Assembly (NCBI RefSeq): GCF_900167445.1
Contig: NZ_FUZT01000010.1
Coordinates: 181,434 to 245,433, forward strand
Source: Maledivibacter halophilus
Lineage (GTDB): Bacteria > Bacillota > Clostridia > Peptostreptococcales > Caminicellaceae
Direction of reading: 5' to 3'
Length of the DNA stretch: 64,000 nt
Shown piece after piece: positions 8,716-16,856 of this stretch. Under the pieces are notes generated by a model that saw only the letters and a list, made by a program, of their open reading frames with translations, had not been told where the DNA came from and did not search any database. The stretch's first letter is position 1. The number at the start of each line of letters is the position of its first letter. The position numbers and the translations under genes were made by a program.

Positions 8716-9486
8716 TTAGAATCTTAATGATAAGCAGCTTAATCCACCATCTACCTTTCTATATTCAGAGGTATCCACTAACTTAACTTTGTAACCTGCA
8801 TCTTCAATTTTCTTTTTAGTCTTTTCATATCCCGCAGGTATTAAAACATAATCATTTACCCATATACAATTAGCTGCGTAAAGTTCATCTTCATCAATAA
8901 CTATTTTATTAAATTTCTCAAAAATTGGATTATCCACAAACTCTCCTGCAACTAATAAATTATTATTTTCTAGATATGCAAGTCCTGTTTTTAAATGAAG
9001 AACTTTTTCCAAAGAAACTGCAGAACCTGTTAATCCATATTTTTCTAATATGTTTATAAATTGTTTTGCTCCCTCTTCATTGGTTCTAGCTGAAAGCCCA
9101 ACATAAAAATGATCTCCAACCATCATTACATCTCCGCCCTCTATTGTTCCTGGGTCCTTTATATATTCGATTTTACTTTCATCATAATATTTCTTTAAAA
9201 CTTCGACTATTTCATTTTTTTCTCCATTCCTAGTCTTTGCCCCTGGATTAGTTACTATAGCGCATTTTCTATTAAGAACTGCCACATCTTCTACGAAGCA
9301 AGAATCCGGATAATCTTCTAATGGCTCTAATACTTCTACCTTTACTCCACATGATTTAAGAGTTTCTACATATGTTTCGTGCTGCTTAAGTGCTTTTTCG
9401 TAAATAGGTTTTCCTAGCTCCGGTGCAGAAGTAATTCCCTCTGATATAGATTTACCTGGTTTTCTTACTATAACATTTTTAAACAT
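8716..9486 (-). CDS. Dimethylarginine dimethylaminohydrolase (DDAH-like)
   Basis: Guanidino-group hydrolase of the amidinotransferase/deiminase fold, which turns N-methylated arginine (or arginine itself) into citrulline and an amine. The 256-residue length fits DDAH, not the roughly 400-residue arginine deiminase. DYPDSCFVEDVAV, EGGDVMMVG and LHLKTGLAYL supply the acidic, Glu and His active-site elements, and GGLSCLSLRF at the C-terminus carries the nucleophilic Cys. There is no signal peptide, so it is cytosolic. It is upstream of the ArcD-like antiporter on the same strand. No carbamoyltransferase or carbamate kinase is nearby. Confidence 0.88.
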   Translation of the reverse strand: MFKNVIVRKPGKSISEGITSAPELGKPIYEKALKQHETYVETLKSCGVKVEVLEPLEDYPDSCFVEDVAVLNRKCAIVTNPGAKTRNGEKNEIVEVLKKYYDESKIEYIKDPGTIEGGDVMMVGDHFYVGLSARTNEEGAKQFINILEKYGLTGSAVSLEKVLHLKTGLAYLENNNLLVAGEFVDNPIFEKFNKIVIDEDELYAANCIWVNDYVLIPAGYEKTKKKIEDAGYKVKLVDTSEYRKVDGGLSCLSLRF

Positions 9487-9618
9487 TTAATTACCTCCCC
9501 AATTATATATTATATATAATATATTGTATACAATAATATTAGCACATATTTTTGAAATTGTAAATACTTTTAGAGTTTTCTTAAAAATTAATCTAATATG
9601 TATATTTTTATAGGTATT

Positions 9619-9779
9619 TGAGGGAATTCCATAATTCTAACTTGGCTGGGTTGCATATGCGAATATTATCCTTAATTTAATTATTTAGAATTAAATATAT
9701 TTCGATGGTATGTCTTTGGAGATTTTTAAACTATATGTAGTAGATAGTTTTTACAGAAGGTAATTATGCAATTTGCTCA
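9619..9779. repeat. Family A palindromic repeat, long copy
   Basis: It begins TGAGGGAATTCCATAATTC and ends AATTATGCAATTTGCTCA. The 75 bp at 9705-9779 are identical to 55958-56032, 46 kb away. The interior also contains a TTAATTTAATTA palindrome that the distant copy lacks. Confidence 0.85.
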
Positions 9780-9820
9780 TTTAAGTGAAGACTTTAAGGT
9801 CCAATAAATTTCAAATAAAA

Positions 9821-9867
9821 AATACAGGGGAAATAGTATATATATATCTTACTATCTACCCTGTATT
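9821..9867. terminator. Terminator-like hairpin
   Basis: AATACAGGG (9821-9829) pairs with CCCTGTATT (9859-9867), followed by GATTTTAC. No gene ends immediately beside it, so its role is unclear. Confidence 0.45.
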
Positions 9868-9896
9868 GATTTTACTTTGTTTAATTATAATATAAA

Positions 9897-9927
9897 TATA
9901 CGCCTTTAAAAGTTTTATTGGCGTATA
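9897..9927. repeat. Small hairpin, TATACGCC arms
   Basis: Perfect 8-bp arms TATACGCC and GGCGTATA flank a 15-base loop. It abuts the fold-back element that starts at 9928. Confidence 0.5.
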
Positions 9928-10115
9928 CTATATAGATGTGTGACTGAGAAACTAAAGAAACGGAAGTAGACTCTGAGGTTTCCTTGCGGGCGATTTTTAT
10001 AAACCAGTTTATCCTTTTTCTTTAATTTAAATAAAAACTGGTTTATAGCATGAGCCAAAAGGATTCTCAGTGGCTACTGGAGTTAGTTAAATTTCTTAAT
10101 CACATATCTATATAG
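9928..10115. mobile_element. 188-bp fold-back (MITE-like) element
   Basis: The termini CTATATAGATGTGTGACTGA and the complement of its right end (CTATATAGATATGTGATTAA) are near-perfect inverted repeats. Inside, CTGAGGTTTCCTTGCGGGC pairs imperfectly with AGCCAAAAGGATTCTCAG. A central hairpin is formed by ATAAACCAGTTT and AAACTGGTTTAT, so almost the whole element can fold on itself. It has no coding capacity. A transposase acting in trans is inferred. Confidence 0.65.
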
Positions 10116-10189
10116 ATGTACATCAATAAAACTTTAGAAATGAAGATATCGTTGATAAAATAAAATTCATAATTATACATTTTCTTCAC

Positions 10190-10735
10190 TTAAGCAAAAA
10201 CAAATCCTAATACTCCAGACATAATAATTAAAACTATTGGATGAATTTTTGACTTTAATGATAATATTAAAATAAAAACACTTATTATTATTGCAATATA
10301 ATTAATTGAAGATAAAGATATTATCCCTTCTTCAAAAAAGGATGTTTTAGCTATAAAAAATGATGCCGATATTATAAGGCCAGCGATAACAGGCCTTACA
10401 CCATAAAATATAAGCTTTGATAAAGGGCTATTACTATTTCTAAAGAAAAAGCCAGATATAAGAAGTATTATTAATAAAGATGGAAGGGCAACTCCTAAAG
10501 TGGCTACAATAGAACCTAAAACCCCTACTGCTTTAGCACCAACAAAGGTGGCGGAATTTACAGCTATGGGACCAGGGGTCATTTCTGCTATTCCTATAAT
10601 TTCAACAAATTCTGAAGGTGTTAACCATCCGTGGGATTCTATTTCCTTTGATATTAAAGGTATCATTGCATAGCCCCCTCCGAAACTAAATAATCCTATT
10701 TTAAAAAAAGAAATAAATAATTCGATATATATCAT
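10190..10735 (-). CDS. Chromate/sulfate-type transporter, CHR family, half-size (second subunit)
   Basis: This 181-residue membrane protein is a single CHR domain with about six helices. FSFGGGYAMIPL is near the start and the motif EMTPGPIAVNSATFVG follows, as expected for short-chain CHR proteins that work as pairs. The family exports chromate and is structurally related to sulfate carriers. It is downstream of a second half-size CHR gene (92 bp gap). The natural substrate is probably not chromate; sulfate is an attractive inference because a cytosolic sulfatase is encoded nearby. Confidence 0.85.
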   Translation of the reverse strand: MIYIELFISFFKIGLFSFGGGYAMIPLISKEIESHGWLTPSEFVEIIGIAEMTPGPIAVNSATFVGAKAVGVLGSIVATLGVALPSLLIILLISGFFFRNSNSPLSKLIFYGVRPVIAGLIISASFFIAKTSFFEEGIISLSSINYIAIIISVFILILSLKSKIHPIVLIIMSGVLGFVFA

Positions 10736-10827
10736 TTGGATCTAGTCCTTTCATTAAAGATAAATATTCTTAGGGTTTAATAAATATGAAATAAAAATGC
10801 AGTAGCCTTTATTATTTTCTTTCAAAT

Positions 10828-11412
10828 TTATTTATCTACATTAGTGAATTTTTCAATTTTATCAGGTATAAATTTATATATTAATAATCCTGGCAACGCA
10901 CCTGCCAATATAATAAATATAGGATTTATATCAAATATAACTACAGCAATGACAGTTGCAATAGTAATCATAAGGGTTAATTTATCCTTTATTGCAGTTT
11001 TACTTATCTTTATTGATGCCGTTAAAATCAGAGCTACTACCGAAGCCGTTATTCCTACAAAAATAGCCTTTACCTGTGGCAAATCTGATATTTTAGTAAA
11101 GATACCAGCAATCACTGATATAATTAGAAAAGAAGGTAAGACCACACCAAAAGTTGAAGTTAAAGCACCTCTTTTTCCAGCTATTTTATAGCCTATTAAA
11201 GATGAACTGTTTATGGCAATTGCTCCAGGTATTGATTGGGCTATTGCAAATAAATCAACTATTTCTTCTTTTTCCACCCATCCTTTCTCATCAACCATTA
11301 CCTTTTCTATTAAGGGAATCATTGCATATCCACCTCCAAAGGTAAAGGCACCGATTTTGAAAAATATAAAAAACAATTCAAAATATCTTTTTATACTATT
11401 TTCTTTGCCCAT
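10828..11412 (-). CDS. Chromate/sulfate-type transporter, CHR family, half-size (first subunit)
   Basis: Partner of the next CHR gene, 194 residues, with FTFGGGYAMIPLIEKVMVD near the N-terminus and AQSIPGAIAINSSSLIGYK as the second family motif. Six hydrophobic segments are visible. The ATG at 11412 has TAGGAGG upstream. It is divergent from the ROK regulator, with 174 bp between the starts, and a perfect dyad lies 16-36 bp upstream. Paired short CHR proteins are known to need both subunits. Substrate is not determined. Confidence 0.85.
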   Translation of the reverse strand: MGKENSIKRYFELFFIFFKIGAFTFGGGYAMIPLIEKVMVDEKGWVEKEEIVDLFAIAQSIPGAIAINSSSLIGYKIAGKRGALTSTFGVVLPSFLIISVIAGIFTKISDLPQVKAIFVGITASVVALILTASIKISKTAIKDKLTLMITIATVIAVVIFDINPIFIILAGALPGLLIYKFIPDKIEKFTNVDK

Positions 11413-11427
11413 TATGTCCTCCTAACA

Positions 11428-11448
11428 TTTTAACCAAAACGGTTAAAA
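11428..11448. promoter_or_regulatory. Perfect 8-bp dyad, candidate operator
   Basis: TTTTAACC (11428-11435) and GGTTAAAA (11441-11448) are separated by AAAAC. The dyad sits between the divergent CHR and ROK genes, close to the CHR start, so the ROK protein is a natural candidate to bind it. Confidence 0.55.
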
Positions 11449-11586
11449 GTCTATAATTTTATTCTTACTTTAAATAATATATTATTCAAGATATAAAGTC
11501 AACGAATTATAAAAACTATGTTTGTTCAATTTAAACTTCTTGCTAATTTGGTCATAAAAGTATAAAATTAGATTGAGGTGAAAGTC

Positions 11587-12786
11587 ATGGATCATTATTA
11601 TGAAAATATAAAGGAATTGAATAGTGAATCAAAAACGATTCTTTCAATTGTTCAAAAAAAGGGTCCCTTATCAAAAAAAGAACTGACCATCCTAACCGGA
11701 TACAAACTTACTACCTTAAATAGATTTATGAAAAAGCTCCTTCAGATTAAATTAGTTGAAGAAGTAGGTACTAATGATTCTACTGGTGGAAGACCTTCAT
11801 CGGTTTATGATATAAATAAGAAGGATTTTTATGTTATTGGAGTTGATATTTCAAGGCTCTACACAAAAATTTGCTTGAGTAATTTAAAAATAGATATAAT
11901 AGAATGTATTGATTTTAAAATGGACAACAAAAGTACTCCTGAAAAGGTTATTAGTAATATTATTGATATTATATGTCAATTTGAAAAAAAATATAAAAAT
12001 AAAACAATATTGGGAGTAGGCATTGGAACTGTTGGTCCCATAAACAGAGATAAAGGTATAATCTTAAACCCTAAAAACTTTCCTTGTGAAGGCTGGTACA
12101 ATATAGATATTGTAGATATTATTAAAGAAAAAACTTTCCTTCCAGTTATATTGGACAATGGCTCAAATTTAGCAGCCTTATCAGAATACTATTTTGGAAG
12201 TGGCAGAGAATTTGATAATATAGCCTATTTTAATTGTGGGGTGGGAATAAGAACAGGAGTTATTATTTCCGATAAAATTATAAGAACAATAAATGACAAT
12301 GAAGACTCCTTTGCCCATATGGTTATAGATGTAGATGGGAAAATTTGCAGCTGTGGCGCTAAAGGATGTATAGAAAGTATCTGCAGTATAGTATCTATAG
12401 TAGATTCTTTTAAAGACAAGGTTAAAAAAGGAAGCAAAACCCTTATTGATAAACCTTTAGATGACATAGATTTTACAGATATTTGCTGGGCTGCAGAAAA
12501 CTCCGATGAAACCGCTAGTAATGTTATTTTACATGCCGCCGAGGTAATGGGAACGGGTATTTCTAATTTTATTAAAATATTAAACTTGGATTATATAATA
12601 ATGAATGGGCCTTTAGTAAATAACTCTATTCTATTTTATAATAAAGTAGTTTCCACTGCCATGGACAATTATTACAAATTGTATAAAAACCCTATTTATT
12701 TTAATCGTGGCGGTAAGTTTAACCAAAATTCAATAGCCCTTGGGGGATGTGTTAATATTATTAAATTTTTATTTAGGAAAGGATAG
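11587..12786 (+). CDS. ROK-family transcriptional regulator (NagC/XylR type)
   Basis: An N-terminal winged helix (about residues 15-65, LSKKELTILTGYKLTTLNRF) is followed by a ROK sugar-binding fold with GVGIGTVGPIN and the zinc motif CSCGAKGC. The kinase catalytic motif (ENDAN in active enzymes) is replaced by LDNGSN, so it is probably a sugar-sensing regulator without kinase activity. The start is the ATG at 11587, with GAGGTG six bases upstream; a GTG at 11578 overlaps that site. It is directly followed by the sulfatase-activating enzyme, so it probably controls the sulfated-sugar genes or the CHR pair. Confidence 0.88.
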   Translation: MDHYYENIKELNSESKTILSIVQKKGPLSKKELTILTGYKLTTLNRFMKKLLQIKLVEEVGTNDSTGGRPSSVYDINKKDFYVIGVDISRLYTKICLSNLKIDIIECIDFKMDNKSTPEKVISNIIDIICQFEKKYKNKTILGVGIGTVGPINRDKGIILNPKNFPCEGWYNIDIVDIIKEKTFLPVILDNGSNLAALSEYYFGSGREFDNIAYFNCGVGIRTGVIISDKIIRTINDNEDSFAHMVIDVDGKICSCGAKGCIESICSIVSIVDSFKDKVKKGSKTLIDKPLDDIDFTDICWAAENSDETASNVILHAAEVMGTGISNFIKILNLDYIIMNGPLVNNSILFYNKVVSTAMDNYYKLYKNPIYFNRGGKFNQNSIALGGCVNIIKFLFRKG

Positions 12787-12795
12787 GTGCTAATA

Positions 12796-13899
12796 ATGCC
12801 AGAATTAAGCTTTCTCATAAAACCTGCTTCTAGCTCATGTAATTTAAGCTGTAAATATTGTTTTTACCATTCCTTATCTGAGCAAAGGTCTGTAAAAAAT
12901 TATGAAATGATGGATCTTAAGACTTTAGAAATTATTGTGAAAAAGGGACTGGAAGAAGGAGAAAGAAAGGTAAATTTCTCTTTTCAGGGCGGTGAGCCAA
13001 CCTTAGCAGGTCTAAATTTTTTTAAAAAGCTTATAGAGTATCAAAAAAAATATAATTTCAAAAAATTAACTATAGAAAATTCAATTCAAACAAATGGAAT
13101 TTTAATAGATGAAAAATGGGCTGAGTTTCTCAGTATTAATAATTTTCTAGTAGGATTATCCTTAGATGGTCCTAAGGATGTCCATGATATGCATAGAATT
13201 GATAATAACAATAAGGGTTCCTATAACAGGGTTATGAAGGTAGTAGATTTATTAAATAAGCATAAAGTACAGTATAATATCTTATATGTTGTAACTAAGT
13301 ATTCGGCCAAGCACGGAAGAAAAATTTATAATTTTTTTAAAAAACATAAGTTTAGATACATTCAATTTATACAGTGTCTGGATGCTTTAGGAGAAAATTT
13401 TGGCACAAACCCATATTCACTTGATCCTAAAATTTACGGTAAATTTTTAATTGATACCTTTGATTGTTGGTATAAAGACATAACCGAAGGCAAGTACATG
13501 ATGAGTATTAGATATTTTGATAATATTGCAAGTATGCTTCTAGGGAATATGCCAGAAGCCTGTGGAATGATGGGAAGCTGTTGCTGTCAGTTTGTAATTG
13601 AATCAAATGGAAATGTGTACCCCTGTGATTTTTATGCCACAGATGATTATTTGATGGGAAATATTAAAGAAATGGACTTTAAGGAATTGTACGAATCAGA
13701 AACTGCTAAAAAATTTATAACCGACTCCTTACCAGCAGATGAAAAATGCATCCAGTGTAAATATAAGAATATATGCAGGGGTGGATGCCGAAGACATAGA
13801 GAACCCTTTAAAGATGGTAAGCCTGTATTGAATTATTTTTGCAGTTCCTATAAAACTTTCTTTGAATATTCTATACCTAAATTTCAAAGAATTTTATAG
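12796..13899 (+). CDS. Anaerobic sulfatase-maturating enzyme (radical SAM/SPASM)
   Basis: This enzyme converts the active-site Cys of a sulfatase to formylglycine without oxygen, using S-adenosylmethionine and Fe-S clusters. From the ATG at 12796, Cys15, Cys19 and Cys22 form the radical-SAM CxxxCxxC cluster. FQGGEPTL follows, and the SPASM region contains CGMMGSCCC, VYPCDFY (the family's catalytic Asp follows the Cys) and CIQCKYKNICRGGC. The protein closely follows the Clostridium perfringens enzyme along its length. A GTG at 12787 abuts the upstream stop codon but its ribosome site is too close. Its client is very probably the Cys-type sulfatase encoded convergently. Confidence 0.95.
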   Translation: MPELSFLIKPASSSCNLSCKYCFYHSLSEQRSVKNYEMMDLKTLEIIVKKGLEEGERKVNFSFQGGEPTLAGLNFFKKLIEYQKKYNFKKLTIENSIQTNGILIDEKWAEFLSINNFLVGLSLDGPKDVHDMHRIDNNNKGSYNRVMKVVDLLNKHKVQYNILYVVTKYSAKHGRKIYNFFKKHKFRYIQFIQCLDALGENFGTNPYSLDPKIYGKFLIDTFDCWYKDITEGKYMMSIRYFDNIASMLLGNMPEACGMMGSCCCQFVIESNGNVYPCDFYATDDYLMGNIKEMDFKELYESETAKKFITDSLPADEKCIQCKYKNICRGGCRRHREPFKDGKPVLNYFCSSYKTFFEYSIPKFQRIL

Positions 13900-13921
13900 T
13901 AATAATGAAACAAATTTACCC

Positions 13922-13985
13922 GTTGTGCTAGTTCCTATATAGGGAGTTTTACTTAAAAGCAAAAAATTTGATTTACTAGAACAAC
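13922..13985. repeat. Family C palindromic repeat
   Basis: GTTGTGCTAGTTCCTATAT at the left and TTTGATTTACTAGAACAAC at the right match the ends of the larger element at 5539-5712. This copy has a short interior and sits just after the sulfatase activator gene. Confidence 0.6.
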
Positions 13986-14020
13986 AGATTAATTCAAGTT
14001 TTAAGATTGTTTAAACAGAA

Positions 14021-14059
14021 AAAACCAAAGTGATAAGTAAAAATTCACTTTGGTTTTTT
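14021..14059. terminator. Bidirectional terminator between convergent genes
   Basis: AAAACCAAAGTGA pairs with TCACTTTGGTTTT, with A- and T-runs on the two flanks. It lies between the sulfatase activator (+) and the sulfatase (-). Confidence 0.85.
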
Positions 14060-14061
14060 TG

Positions 14062-15420
14062 CTAGTTTGGCAACTGCTCATAGTCATTTCTATCCTTTGA
14101 GCTTGGAGAAATACATTCTTTTTTGTTTACCTTAGCCTTCTTTGGTATTGGTATATCTTTCTTTAAAATAGGATCATCTGTTTCCACCTGCCAATTATAT
14201 AATTTTTCCTTTAGTTCCTTTATAATTTTCTTATAACCTTTATTATTAATTAAATTATTCCTTTCATATGGGTCAAAATACAAATCGTAAAATGCTTCCA
14301 TAGGCTTTTTTATACTTTTAAGACCATTATTTAAAAGAAATTCTTTAGGTGATGAATCATCAATATTGGAATAGTTAATTTTGTTATAATCATCATAATA
14401 TTTTATATACTTATATCTTTTGGTTCTTATGCTTCTGGCTGGCTCATATGAGGTATGATAATTTATTTCAGCAAAAACTTCTTCTCTAACCTCTTTTTTT
14501 TCATCTTCTAATACATCAGCTAGGGATTTCCCTTGGAGCCATTTTGGTCTATCAATCCCTAAAAGATCACAAATCGTAGGAAATATATCAATATGTGAAA
14601 CCAATGAATCAGTTACCTTTCCCTGGCGGTTTTGTTTTGGATTTCGTATTATTAATGATACTCCTATTCCTGAGTCCAGTAAATTGCATTTATTAAAGGG
14701 GTTTGCAATGCCGTGGTCAGTGGTGAATATAATTAATGTATTATCATACAATCCATTCTCCTTTAAAGCCTTAATTACTATATCTATGCATTTGTCAGCA
14801 TACTTGGCAGATGTATGATATTTCGCTGTATCTTTTCTATTTTCTTCATTATCAAAGGTTAAATAAGGAAGTGAAACATATCTTTCATCTATTGTATCAT
14901 CTATTTCAGTGGGATAGTCTCTATGGGTTGCAAACATTCCAAAGGAAAGAAAGAATTTTTTATTTTTAGCTTCCTTTATATAATTTGCTGCGCTTTTGGC
15001 ATTTTCCAAATCCCAAAACACCAAGTCCTCATTGGCCCTTTTCTTATAATCTTCAGTTATATTTTTACTGTATCCTATAATTGGTACAGCTATATGGCTT
15101 TCTGTACAGCCAGCTGCTTCATGCTGAACTCCACATAAAACAGTTTCATAGCCATATTCCTTTAAATAATTAGCTAAATGCATTTTATAATCCTTTAATT
15201 TAAATCCCCTATGGGCAAGGCCATACATTCCATTGTTATGGGGATATGTTCCAGTTAATAATGCAGCTCTACTAGGTGAACAAGTAGAACCTGCACAGTA
15301 GGCATTTCTAAACACAATACTATCCTTTGCAAGCTCTAATAAATTGTCGGTGGGAACATTGGCTCCATAGGGACTTAAAAATCTACCTGAATCATGGGTG
15401 TGAATATATATAATATTCAT
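14062..15420 (-). CDS. Cytosolic Cys-type sulfatase (SGSH-like)
   Basis: This formylglycine-dependent hydrolase removes sulfate from a sugar. The modification motif is CSPSRAALLTG with Cys47, so it needs the anaerobic activator encoded opposite. The N-terminal HTHDSG provides metal ligands, and the YGLAHRGF, VQHEA and FTTDHG segments resemble the N-sulfoglucosamine sulfohydrolase group. The 452-residue protein has no signal peptide, so sulfate is removed inside the cell, consistent with PTS import. It is the last gene of the run RpiR-GH4-DUF3604-EIIBC-sulfatase, 24 bp after EIIBC. Whether it cleaves O- or N-sulfate cannot be decided. Confidence 0.9.
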   Translation of the reverse strand: MNIIYIHTHDSGRFLSPYGANVPTDNLLELAKDSIVFRNAYCAGSTCSPSRAALLTGTYPHNNGMYGLAHRGFKLKDYKMHLANYLKEYGYETVLCGVQHEAAGCTESHIAVPIIGYSKNITEDYKKRANEDLVFWDLENAKSAANYIKEAKNKKFFLSFGMFATHRDYPTEIDDTIDERYVSLPYLTFDNEENRKDTAKYHTSAKYADKCIDIVIKALKENGLYDNTLIIFTTDHGIANPFNKCNLLDSGIGVSLIIRNPKQNRQGKVTDSLVSHIDIFPTICDLLGIDRPKWLQGKSLADVLEDEKKEVREEVFAEINYHTSYEPARSIRTKRYKYIKYYDDYNKINYSNIDDSSPKEFLLNNGLKSIKKPMEAFYDLYFDPYERNNLINNKGYKKIIKELKEKLYNWQVETDDPILKKDIPIPKKAKVNKKECISPSSKDRNDYEQLPN

Positions 15421-15444
15421 TCATACACCTCCATTTTTAAAATC

Positions 15445-16803
15445 TTAAATTCTCTTTTTCTTAATATACATAGTTGTTAAAACTAGTGGAACTGCAATAG
15501 TTATAACACTTTGAATCAAATATAAAGGTAAACCCTCTCCTATAAAATAAAGTATTCCTGGAATTCCTGCTGCACCCATTCCTGGGGCTGCCAAGCCTAT
15601 TAAAGTCGAAAACATACCACCTACTGCACTTCCCAACATTCCAAATAAAAATGGAACTCCATATACTAAATTTGTACCAAAAATTGCTGGTTCTGTAATT
15701 CCAAATAACGCTCCCACCGTTGAAGCAACTGAGCTTGATTTTAGCTTTCTATCCTTAGCAAATAAAGCGAAGGCCATACATGCCCCTGCTTGTCCTAAAA
15801 CTGAAGCATTACGAACTGGCTGGTATAAATTCATTCCAAATTGTTCTAGGAAATTAATATCAATTACCCATAGGGCATGATGTAATCCTGTTATAACTAA
15901 GGCCTGCTGTAATCCCCCTACTATAAAACCACCTATACCAAGGGGTATTGTGAATAAAAATCTAAATGCTGAAACTAAAAGTCCTTCTAGTATTTGAACA
16001 ATTGGTCCTATTCCAAATATGATAATGAAGAATGATATGGCTAGTGTCAATATAGGTGTTAAAATCATATCAACTACATTTGGTATAATTTTTCTAATTT
16101 TTTCTTCAGAAAAAGAAACAAGCCATCCTGCAACTACTGCAACTAATACGGAGCCATGATAGGATTTTAAAGCAAAATTTATACCTAATAAATCCACCAT
16201 CAACGGGTCAACTTTTCCTCTACCTACTGCCCCAGCTGCCGGCAAATTTGGACTTATAAGCATTAATCCCAGTACAATTCCTAGAGCAGGTGATCCTCCA
16301 AATTTCTTAGTGGCAGACCAGGCAACTAATGCAGGTAAAAATGCAAATCCTGTATCAATTAAAATAGCAAGAACTTTATACCATGAAGAGTCAGCAGTCA
16401 AAATGCCTGCTCCTAATAGGTATGACCTTACCCCCATTAATACACCACTTGCCACTATAACTGGTATAATAGGTATAAATATATCTCCAAACAATCTACT
16501 TATTCTTTGAAAAGTATTTCCTCCCTCAGCTTTAATTTCTTCCTTGCCCTCTGCCCTAAAAATCTTATTAACTTCTTTATAGACTTTGTTTACTACTCCT
16601 GTTCCAAAAATAATCTGCAGCTGTCCTGAGGAATCGTTTACCCCCTTTACAAATTTAAGCTCCTTTAGCTCCTCATCCTTTACCAGTGATCTGTCTGCAA
16701 GGGTCAGTCTGAGCCTAGTCATACAATGGGCAACGGATTGTATATTGTCTAGTCCCCCGACCTTTTCAATTAATTCTTTTGAAACCGATTGAAACTCGTT
16801 CAT
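15445..16803 (-). CDS. PTS system EIIBC component, glucose/sucrose superfamily
   Basis: This membrane sugar permease phosphorylates its substrate during import. An N-terminal EIIB domain (residues 1-85) has the phosphorylated Cys at residue 27 (AHCMTRLRL). The EIIC domain has about ten helices and the conserved GITEPAIFGTNL motif. The EIIB-EIIC order and sequence fit the sucrose/trehalose/MurNAc-type branch. No EIIA domain is present, so a general EIIA must act in trans. It sits between the DUF3604 protein and the sulfatase, so the imported sugar is probably sulfated, or becomes a sulfatase substrate after cleavage. Confidence 0.9.
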   Translation of the reverse strand: MNEFQSVSKELIEKVGGLDNIQSVAHCMTRLRLTLADRSLVKDEELKELKFVKGVNDSSGQLQIIFGTGVVNKVYKEVNKIFRAEGKEEIKAEGGNTFQRISRLFGDIFIPIIPVIVASGVLMGVRSYLLGAGILTADSSWYKVLAILIDTGFAFLPALVAWSATKKFGGSPALGIVLGLMLISPNLPAAGAVGRGKVDPLMVDLLGINFALKSYHGSVLVAVVAGWLVSFSEEKIRKIIPNVVDMILTPILTLAISFFIIIFGIGPIVQILEGLLVSAFRFLFTIPLGIGGFIVGGLQQALVITGLHHALWVIDINFLEQFGMNLYQPVRNASVLGQAGACMAFALFAKDRKLKSSSVASTVGALFGITEPAIFGTNLVYGVPFLFGMLGSAVGGMFSTLIGLAAPGMGAAGIPGILYFIGEGLPLYLIQSVITIAVPLVLTTMYIKKKRI

Positions 16804-16856
16804 CTATTATTCCCCCTTATATATTTTTTGTGTCAAAAGCCATATGGCTTTTGACA

